DNA of 64,000 nt from Prosopocoilus inquinatus. Taxonomy: Eukaryota > Arthropoda > Insecta > Coleoptera > Lucanidae. Where the stretch lies: contig CM069878.1 of assembly GCA_036172665.1 (NCBI GenBank), forward strand, positions 22,144,501-22,208,500, written 5' to 3'. A model generated the notes under the pieces. It did no database searches, was not told the DNA's origin, and worked only from the letters and a program-made list of their open reading frames with translations. Shown here piece by piece: positions 56,242 to 64,000 of the stretch (positions are counted from its first letter, which is position 1; every line of letters starts with the position of its first letter). The position numbers were made by a program, and so were the translations under genes.

Positions 56242-56645
56242 TAATTTGTTTATATTTTAAGTTCGAAATTTAAAAATTGATTTACTTTGATTAATAAGAA
56301 ATTTGTTACGTGTGACAAATGTTAACTACAAAATTAAAAGACTGCTTGTCTGGGTCATTTTATAAGACAAAACGCTGACAGCTAAGACAATGTTATATAA
56401 CATAAATGTGTAAGAACATTTCAAAATAAAAATAAATTTCAAATATCGCAAGAAGGACCAAACATAAACAAACTGTATATTTTTAGAATTATAAAAACAA
56501 TCTTTCTTAATTCGTAAAAATATACTGAGTGTTCCATTTAAAATAACAAAATTGGTACTCATTTCTTGGGTTCCGAATACCGTTTATTTCTGATGAGTAA
56601 ATTCTGGCTGTTTGGGTATAAGCAAAAACTGCTGTGACCCCGTTA
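56242..56645. other. Gene-free stretch
   Basis: AT-rich; nothing recognised. Confidence 0.45.
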
Positions 56646-57456
56646 GTACCACTTTTTTTTAAATACAATATTTCAAAGTACACGTTTTTCTTTTATATTT
56701 TACACCCTATCTAGAGGGTTTATTTTAGAAGCTATAGGTAAACTTTAAATACAAAAGTTGTAGGGTTTTATGCCTGTTATCTTTTAGAGTTATCAGAAGA
56801 ATCAAGAGTGCATCGGAAATTGGAGAAAAAAATTAGATTTTTGTTTTTTTAAATGTAATATCCTATATATTGTTTGCTAAGATGAAAGACGCCTATATAT
56901 TTTTCTGATTTCAAAAATACATAATGTGTTGATATTTGGAACAGCCGCTTATGAGAATTTGAGGTTAGATTATCAGTGAATTAATGTTTAAAATATTAAA
57001 GCGACCTGGAATTTTGTTTTCTATTATTAATTCATTGTACAGTTTCCAGCAGTCGAAGTTTTGTTATTTTTTGCTAACTATAACAGCCATTTAGAACATT
57101 TTTAAGCACCTTTTCAGGCTGTCTTGATTTTTAAACGTCATTATTAGGCTGATTTAAATTTAATTATATCAGGTACGACCCCTTCAAATTTGAATATATT
57201 ATATATTTTTGAAATCAGAGAAATATGATCTTTCATCTTAGCAAAGAATACAAAGGTCGTTCCAATTAAAAAAACAAGAATTTAATTTTTTTCTACAATT
57301 TGCGATGCGCTTTTGTTTCTTCTGATAACTCTGAAAGATAATAGGCATAAAACCCTACAACTTTTGTATTTAAGGTTTTCCTCTAGCTCCTAAAATAGAG
57401 TGCAAAATATTAAAAAAAAACTGTACTTTGAAATATTGTATTTAAAAAAAATGGTA
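56646..57456. mobile_element. Inverted-repeat element family F
   Basis: Arms of about 210-260 bp: TACAATATTTCAAAGTACA near the left tip mirrors TGTACTTTGAAATATTGTA at the right, and CTATAGGTAAACTTTAAATA, CAAAAGTTGTAGGGTTTTAT and GTGCATCGGAAATTGGAGAA are mirrored near 57300-57400. A related copy lies at 51600. Non-coding. Confidence 0.75.
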
Positions 57457-58018
57457 CAGTTGCGGAAACATAAAGCGGGACAAGTCTTATAACGAAATTT
57501 CCGATTATTTTGATAGTGTGAAGTTTCCTTGGTGACGGTCGTGACCCTTCTAATTAATTTATTACCGTCAGTGAACGTCAGAAATAACTTGTCAATTTGA
57601 GTTCTTAAGAATGTATCGTCTTTCTAAGGGAAACGTAAGTGAAAATTTTCGACCAGTGAATCAAATGGAATTAGTGAAGCCTTTGGAAGAATTATGTGAC
57701 ATTTTGGATGTGGAATAGGTATATTAGAAATCTTAATTTAATCAATGTCTGGACATTTGCATTCAATAATTCAATCGAAAGGCTGCATGACTGTTATTTT
57801 GTTTCATTTTATTTCGCATGGCAGTGATTGTAAGTAAAATAAAAACTAGTATGATTTATTTGTAAGAGGTATTTGTTCGTTATAATTTTTAATTATAAAC
57901 GGAATGATTAATCATTTAACTTAATGTGAAGGTAGAGAAATTACCATAGTTACCGAAATTTAGAAGTAAAGTTTAAACTAACGAAAGTTTACTGTCCCGC
58001 TTTCTGTTTCCCCCACTG
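57457..58018. mobile_element. TA-flanked element with GCGGGACA ends
   Basis: CAGTTGCGGAAACATAAAGC at the left and GCTTTCTGTTTCCCCCACTG at the right, TA on both sides. 562 bp. It contains a 36-codon frame (57612-57719, MYRLSKGNVSENFRPVNQME onward) of unknown nature. A one-ended relative occurs at 58994. It abuts the end of family F exactly, so it inserted at that element's terminal TA. Confidence 0.75.
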
Positions 58019-58115
58019 TACGTGATGAAAAAATTATTATATTTTCCTGGAACTCGGGAACACCAAATGTACTGCATACACCTATTTTTGTCATCCGCAA
58101 AACCTTCGCAAGCTA

Positions 58116-58352
58116 GTGTTATTATTAGAAAAATGGTCGGGTAAAACAATTATAAAAATATTCAATTTCTACAATAATCAGAGGAAATGTTTTGTGTATA
58201 AAACGCCTGTATTAGATGAAAACGATTTAAGGAATCGAATAATTGAAGGTTATAGTGATATACGAAATACTTCAGAAATTGTTGGAAGCGTGAGGCAGTC
58301 AATGTTGTAACGATTGGGATCGTGCGTTTCATCAGAAGGTGATCATTTTTAA
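58116..58352 (+). pseudogene. DDE transposase C-terminal relic (Tc1/mariner-related)
   Basis: The frame 58116-58310 reads toward its end VYKTPVLDENDLRNRIIEG, IRNTSEIVGSVRQSML, then a TAA, then in the same frame RLGSCVSSEGDHF and a TAA at 58350-58352. Insect transposases of the DUF4817/DDE_3 group end with lkskVY.tp....eLr.RI..a...i..em...vr.sf..Rl..ci...GghFEhll, in exactly this order. The catalytic part upstream is absent or unreadable (58021-58115). One premature stop in the recognisable part. It may be the other end of the type of element seen at 7785. Confidence 0.7.
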
Positions 58353-58439
58353 CATTTGCTAGGATTAATGTAAAAATTGAATATTTTTATTATTATTTTT
58401 GTTATTATTGTTATGCCCTACCATTTCTCTAATAATAAC

Positions 58440-58590
58440 TGTAATAACAGGTTAGTATTAGGCAGAAAATGAAAGAGACATTTCCTGCTGGGTATTGTTA
58501 GGAACATTAAAAAATAATAAAAACAATGAAAAAACTCTTGAAAATTTTACTTTTACCACCAGGATCCCGGAATGTAAGTGTTGCCGGACA
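58440..58590 (+). mobile_element. 3' tail of the transposon with the DDE relic
   Basis: About 90 bp past the transposase stop begins the segment shared with 55554-55700 (reverse). GCCGGACACATG near 58585 may be close to the true element end. Confidence 0.55.
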
Positions 58591-58993
58591 CATGTTTACT
58601 TAAAATATTTTTATTAAAATAACGCAAGGAATTATACCCTTAAGTTAGGGACCTACTTAGAAAACACGTTGTACATAATCATCAATTTAAAACTTTTAAA
58701 TATTTTAGTTATCACTGATTTCTTTACTGTTCTAGCCATTTCAAATATTTTCTTGACTATTACCAAAATTTAAATAATTTTTTAATTACATTTTTTTTTA
58801 ATTTGTACAGCTACAGTTTCACTTAAGTTTTCGTTCTAACTTGTAGTTCACCACAATTTAAATAATTTTTTTGAATTCTACATTTTCACATAATTTTTCG
58901 TTCTAACTAGTAGTTGACTTGCGCATGTCACATCTGATTTTCAATTCCGAAGACGGTCAAATACTTATGTCTTTTCTTCTACACTTTTTACAG
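58591..58993. other. Gene-free stretch
   Basis: AT-rich. The phrase TTCGTTCTAACT.GTAGTT occurs twice (58832, 58899), a weak short repeat. Confidence 0.45.
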
Positions 58994-59180
58994 CTACGGG
59001 CCCATAAAGTGGGACAGTAAACTTTAGTTCGTTTGAATCTTACATCTAAATTACAGTAACTTATCAACCTTTGTCAACTGTCCCACACAACTTCTACAGG
59101 TTTCGTTAAAACTTCGAATTTGTTTACTTTGATTCTCGTTCAATTAAACGTCAGTGTAAACCTCCTTGGTACACTACTGT
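58994..59180. mobile_element. One-ended relative of the 57457 element
   Basis: CATAAAGTGGGACAGTAAAC and the following 50 bp match the reverse complement of the right end of 57457-58018; the phrase AACGTCAGTG...CCTTGGT recalls its left part. Truncated or rearranged. Confidence 0.6.
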
Positions 59181-59849
59181 CGAAAAGTTTTAAGATGAAA
59201 AGCAGTAAATCTGTTGGAATTTGAGCCTTATTGAAATAGCCCGTCTAAATTTAGAACCTTCTGCATTCGAGCCTCCCCGTTTCTCTCTCCCTCTCTTGAC
59301 CAGGGGATGAGCAGGGTCATAAAATCCATTCACGAGAGCAGGTAATCTGTTAAGCATTGAATAAGAAAATGGCAATTCCAGGTAATGAGAACTGCGTAAT
59401 TTGTAATGTATTATGACAGTAATTATTAATAAAATTAGTTCAGGTATATAGTTATATTTTGTGAAGTCATGTTTAGTTTGTTACTTGTTTTTAGTTTAAT
59501 GTTAATAATAATAATAGCTACCCGTGTTTTGTTATATTCTATTTTTTTATGATTCAATTTAGATTTTAAACTGCCAGAAGTTAGGAACGTATTTAAATTT
59601 AAATTTAAGTTTGAACGTGTTATTGTTGTTGAATAATATATAAACGAAGTGATCAGGAAACGTAAATACTTTTTATGTTTCATGTGTTGCAATTAAAAAT
59701 TTCCAACGCTAATTTAGATCAAACTATTATACAGAGTCAAACAAAACGAGTTAAATAAATCAAAATTATTTTATTATCGTATTTTTTCTGTATAAATCGA
59801 ATGAGTAACAAAGTATTTTTAATGACACATTAATTTTTAATTGGACTTA
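59181..59849. other. Gene-free stretch
   Basis: AT-rich with a small TTTAAATTTAAATTTAAG run near 59590. Nothing recognised. Confidence 0.45.
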
Positions 59850-59970
59850 TGGCCGTTTTCATAATCAGACTTTAAGGAAGCTTTAAGTCAATTTAAGAAG
59901 GAGGAAACAAATGCATTTTTTTGGGTTAAAATAACTTTAAAAGTGAAGTCCTATTATGAAATAGGACCTT
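59850..59970. mobile_element. MITE family B, uninterrupted copy
   Basis: TGGCCGTTTTCATAATCAGA and GTCCTATTATGAAATAGGAC at the ends, with internal AATGCATTTTTTTGGGTTAA corresponding to the point where the copy at 16517 is split. Confidence 0.75.
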
Positions 59971-60262
59971 ACTGTTATATTACTTAATTCATGAAAACGT
60001 ATGATAAAGAATATTCTTAAAAGTGTTGCAAATTTCTGTTCATGAAACCGGGAATTTAAATATAAATTGAGGAATTTAAGCATCTAATAAGAAAATAAAA
60101 ATTAATACTAAGTAGGATATTGTCCCTAATATTTAATGTTTCCTGTTTAATTATCTTGCGCATGAAGGATTTTATACCTCAACATTCTATTACATTTGTA
60201 AAATGTTGGTATTCTGGAAAATTTCCGGTAATACCCTGTTTTATCCCAATTTAGTGTGTAGG

Positions 60263-60492
60263 TACACAGAGAAAAACCAATAGTAAAAAGTAACACAAAT
60301 TGTAGTTAGAATGAAGACAGAAACAAATTGTAGCAAATATTCGCACAATTGTCGGACTATTTACTACAATTGTGCTAATATTTACTACAATTGAGTTAAT
60401 ATTTACTACAATTGAGTTAATATTTGCTACAATTTGTTTCTGTCTTTATTCTGACTACAATTTGCTTTTTACTATTGATTTTTCTCTGTGTA
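60263..60492. mobile_element. Palindromic MITE with internal 21-bp repeats
   Basis: TACACAGAGAAAAACCAATA at the left is mirrored at the right (ATTGATTTTTCTCTGTGTA). The inner arms pair through AGACAGAAACAAATTGTAGC. The centre has three to four copies of a ~21-bp unit (AATATTTACTACAATTGAGT). Confidence 0.8.
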
Positions 60493-62290
60493 TAAGAAGC
60501 TGCGAACTGATTATCTTTTAGTATTGAACAATTTCTTGTGTCGGAAAGTTTCGTTTAATTTCGTTGTGAAATGGAACGCAGAACACATACTACCGAAAGA
60601 GATAATCATTCCATTGTATGTATATTGTCATAGGACCAACGATATCTGTTATTATTACAGGAAACCGTAACCAATATTTATTTATTAGGCTTTTTAAAAC
60701 TTTTCGACATCACCGTACAACTGGCCCTAAAGCATACACTTTTATCATTCCGACATCACAACCGATGCAATGGAAACTGGGTCTATGAATTAAAGTTAGG
60801 AAAGAATTTGATCAAAATTTCAAGCAATGCATGTTTTGTATTTGAACGTATTAGGTTTATTACGCTTAGGTTTTACCAGAAATTAGAACATCCACACGCA
60901 CGGATGATGTCATTTTGATTACCACTAATTCGTTGGGTCGTGTCACAGATCAAATACATGGATATGTGAGTGATAAAATACATGATTCAAGGATATAAAA
61001 CTTCTTTCTATTTCTATTCATTTACATTTCGTGTCTGAGAAATTTACAATGGAATTTGAATTTAATGGTTTAAATTCTGATAGAAGAAATAAATAATTCT
61101 ATGCTCTATATTGAAGGTCGGCTAATAATTCTCTTTGAAAGTAAAAGAATTCTTGTAATTGCGACTCTATTAAAGTCAGTATGTACGATACACACGCGTC
61201 TAGGTATGTAACAAACTTCGGTATGCGCCATAAACCACGTCCTTCCGTTCATCCGTCGACGGCATTAGCAACATCAACAACGGGAACGCACTGTTACACG
61301 CCAGAACATCACACAATATGATACCTGTGCGCGGCTCTCCATTCATTACGACACAGCCCATAAATACACTCCGAGGTCGAAAGCTGACTAATGTTACTAA
61401 TTGTCATCGGCGTGTTAATTGATGTTGTGTATTTGTTTTAGGCAGAAATACTCTTCGTAGCACCGCTCTCGTCTAATGACATTAAACGAGCTATGATACG
61501 GACCTCTGGCCTTGCATTACAGCGAAACTTTCATGACAGGAAAAGTTAGGAAAAGAGTGTCCGTCAGTTTCTCAGCTGCCGTATTTCAATTTCACCGAAC
61601 AATAAGGCCTAGTCAGTAAATAGAAGCGCAAACATCATCCTGCCAGCAATCTGATAGCGAAGTTCGAAATTAATTCGGACGGTAATACTGCGGTCGAATG
61701 CTTAGCCCTTTTTAATATTGAACAAGCTCGGGTTGCGTTATTTTTACTCACAAGGCACAGGGTGGCAATAAAAGAACCCTGCGAAGGATGTAGGTAGACG
61801 AAAATAGAATTTGTTTTTTTATATAAAAGAGCAAAGATACACGTTCCATTTACAGCGCAGTTTGTTACGTTAATTAATTTTGCCAACGCTCTTTTTTGTA
61901 ACAAAAGGATTAAATTGAAGTCGACTTTTGTGGATCAAAGTAAATAAAATGAACGGAGTACTAACTTAGGCGGCGCGGCATTCGCACGAGAGTTTCTAAC
62001 GCTTTTTCTACCGTCGTAGATAGAACTTATCAGTTTAAATATATGTATTCGCACTAGAACGCTTTTTTAATGACCACAGCAATGTGAACACAAATATTAA
62101 ATCTGACTTCATCTATTCACAACGTTAAGAAGAAGCGAGCGCTTGAATGTTTCAGAAAACGCTCGTGCGAACGAGGTTTTTTATTTAATCTTTTATTAGC
62201 TAATTTAATCTTTTATTAGCTAATTTAAAAATACGTTTTGATTCTGTGGATATATCTGTGTAAGAAAAGTGATTGAGTTGGAATTTGTGT
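60493..62290. other. Gene-free; possible regulatory or exon-like block
   Basis: At 61200-61620 base composition is more balanced and there is an acceptor-like TTTGTTTTAG at 61441 followed by a 35-codon frame (AEILFVAPLSSNDIKRAMIR onward) without a clear donor. At 62180-62228 TAATCTTTTATTAGCTAATT is tandemly duplicated. No family is recognised. Confidence 0.35.
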
Positions 62291-63242
62291 ATGTTGTGCT
62301 AGCATAGTGAAATCCATCTTTTCATGAAACGGATGTCCACTTCATGAAATGCATCCGCTTAGTGTATTATGATTTGTATTCATTATCACTATCTTAATAA
62401 TCACCTCCCTGTCAATTTGAGACAATGAAACTACCAAGAAATTTAAAAAACAAATTAAGTACTATCTTGAAGTAAATGCCTTCTCACTATTAGAGAATTT
62501 TTTACATCCGTAAACCACTATGATATTAGGTGATCTTTCAACTGAATTGTTTGTGTTGTATTTTTTCGATACATTTTTTATGTTATGTTTTAATTGACAA
62601 TTTCCATTTTGGGATAATTAAATTTTAACTTGTATTATCTCTGTATGACAATTGCTAACATCTACCGATCTGATCAGCAATATAGAATAATAATAATTAT
62701 TATTATTATTATCAGCCCAAATTATTTTGTCCTTTTCATGAAACGAAGCAACATTTTGTGCTCTTCCTGAAATTAATTACAATCTCATCAAGTGAATGGG
62801 CGATTTTACTCTTATCATATAATGATCAAAAGCGACTCTACATAAAGTGCGCACTTCATGAAATAAATAAAAGATCATCATTAGAAACATGACTGAGACA
62901 ACAGAGCCACTGCTGTTCAGGCAAAACTAAGAATCTATTATAAATATAACGCCCATTGTGAAGTAAAATTAGGAAGAAAGTTTACACTAAACTAAAATAA
63001 CTTGCTGCTGCAGTTATTTTTATAATAAATGAAATCCAAGTTGCTAAAATAAATTTTTATCATGTTTTCACATAACTGTTCGTTTTTTAAAATAACACGT
63101 ATAAATCCGATCACATAAAAGAAGTGAATCCACTTAAGGAAATTGTAATTGATTTCATAAAGAGCACAAAAAGTGTTGCTCGTTTCATGAAGTGGATATT
63201 CGTTTCATGAAAAGATCAATTTCACTATGTGAGCACGACATG
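62291..63242. mobile_element. 950-bp DNA element with repeated TTTCATGAAA
   Basis: Inverted ends of about 60 bp: ATGTTGTGCTAGCATAGTGA (62291) mirrors TCACTATGTGAGCACGACAT (63223-63242), and CATCTTTTCATGAAACGG, TCCACTTCATGAAA are mirrored further in. The palindrome TTCATGAA occurs six times (62320, 62341, 62736, 62852, 63183, 63203), clustered toward the ends. No transposase frame. The target duplication is unresolved. Confidence 0.75.
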
Positions 63243-63310
63243 TAAATAAGTAGATTCAAATTTCTAATGATCTTATAGCGTTTTCAATCAATACTGCCCT
63301 GGAGTACTCT

Positions 63311-63424
63311 GAGGTCCGGTTTCTCAGTCACAGTTTAACTTTAATCTTCGTTTTTTTTTACATAGGAACAAATGGAAGTTAACTGAAGATTAACGTTAAA
63401 CTATGACTGAGCAACCGGCCCTGA
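63311..63424. mobile_element. MITE family C, copy 4
   Basis: GAGGTCCGGTTTCTCAGTCA and TGACTGAGCAACCGGCCCTG are inverted, with TTTAACTTTAATCTTCG mirrored by TGAAGATTAACGTTAAA. Confidence 0.85.
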
Positions 63425-63700
63425 GAGTATTTCCATCTTGGTTTAACCTCATATAATAACAAACTTAGAGATTAAACCACTTTAAATCTACATTTTAATC
63501 TTGCGTCTTTAGAACCGCCAAAACTGAAAAACTTCTAGGGCATTTATTTATAAGTCCATTTATAAGTTTAAAAAGCGGAAATTTAATTCCTCACTGTGAG
63601 AATTTTGTTTACAACAACTGCGAATGTTAAAACTCTCATTGACTTCTTAAGAGAACTTCAAAAACACTGAAATAAATCAAACCACCAACTAGAAGTCCAA

Positions 63701-63810
63701 CTTAGGCCCAATTTTTCCGCCTCAATTTAATTTTAATCTTCAGTTTTTTGCCATAGGAGTATAAAAAAATAAACTGAAGATTAAAGTTAAACTGAGATGG
63801 ATGAGGCCAT
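63701..63810. mobile_element. MITE family C, copy 5
   Basis: CTTAGGCCCAATTTTTCCGC at the left and GATGGATGAGGCCAT at the right, with TTTAATTTTAATCTTCAGTT mirrored by AACTGAAGATTAAAGTTAAA. Confidence 0.8.
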
Positions 63811-63957
63811 AACGAAACAAGAATCGAATTCCAACACCAACGAAGTGTCTAAAATTACTTACAAAGTTAGTTTTTGTCAGTTATTTCGACAGTGTATGGC
63901 TTGACGGTTTGGTAACTTTTCACTTTCCAAATACCATAATCTATATCAATTTTTCAG

Positions 63958-64000
63958 CGAAAGGCCAGTCATGGTGAGACCCGATATGCTCGACATTTCG
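63958..64000 (+). CDS. Candidate start of an exon running off the window
   Basis: A good 3' splice site (ATCAATTTTTCAG at 63945-63957) is followed by 43 bases of balanced composition, in contrast with the AT-rich DNA before it. Two frames stay open to the window edge: RKASHGETRYARHF and ERPVMVRPDMLDIS (the latter with ATG at 63971). I cannot choose between them or name the protein. The third frame, which would follow directly from the exon at 2048-2111, meets TGA. Confidence 0.35.

Overview
The window looks like AT-rich, intron-like DNA from an arthropod, most likely an insect; I cannot name the species. It has no bacterial gene organisation. It holds two possible splice-bounded exon pieces near its ends (2048-2111 and 63958-64000). 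Between them lies a dense graveyard of transposable elements: Tc1/mariner, mariner C-terminus, DUF4817-type, Gypsy, at least four non-LTR retrotransposon fragments, a hAT-like element, pogo-like MITEs and several other MITE families, many nested. No tRNA, rRNA, CRISPR array or complete host gene could be supported.

The standout is a tandem-repeat family with a 312-bp unit (3640-6625), found again as a 307-bp duplication at 54435-55080 and as fragments near 11.6, 17.0-17.7, 22.6 and 34.4 kb. Each full unit carries what reads as a complete type I hammerhead self-cleaving ribozyme: core CUGAAGA, a 5-bp stem II, GAAAC, a very short palindromic stem III, a GUC (or GUA) cleavage triplet, and a stem I with an internal loop. 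Ten well-formed copies and one decayed copy are visible, and their differences mostly preserve pairing. This is the architecture of hammerhead-bearing satellites (schistosome, newt, cave cricket) and of animal retrozymes, small retroelements with circular RNA intermediates. The 96-codon ORFs in the units are by-products of the repeat.

Layout. 0-3.6 kb: single-copy DNA, one MITE, an exon candidate and a decayed ORF. 3.6-7.05 kb: the hammerhead array, partly inside an element with terminal inverted repeats. 7.4-8.8 kb: DUF4817-type transposase relic and MITEs. 8.8-14 kb: mostly unique. 14-20.3 kb: orphan non-LTR endonuclease piece, nested MITEs, old hammerhead-repeat relics, mariner C-terminus. 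20.3-27 kb: unique DNA and a decayed tandem repeat. 27.2-29.9 kb: GC islet and a 2.1-kb hAT-like element with an array of ACTCGAGT-like sites. 30.3-34.6 kb: Gypsy pol relic, then a non-LTR reverse transcriptase relic (both minus strand) broken by a hammerhead-repeat fragment. 36.7-39.3 kb: a second reverse transcriptase split by a Tc1-like element. 40-50 kb: mostly unique, with a nested MITE pair at 43.3-44.6 kb. 50.2-59.2 kb: non-LTR 3' end, several inverted-repeat elements (one enclosing hammerhead copies), and a DDE transposase C-terminus. 59.8-63.8 kb: MITEs and a 950-bp element with a repeated TTTCATGAAA palindrome.

Nothing here forms an operon or pathway. The logic is genomic: parasites nested in parasites, with several insertions datable because an empty-site paralogue lies elsewhere in the same window.
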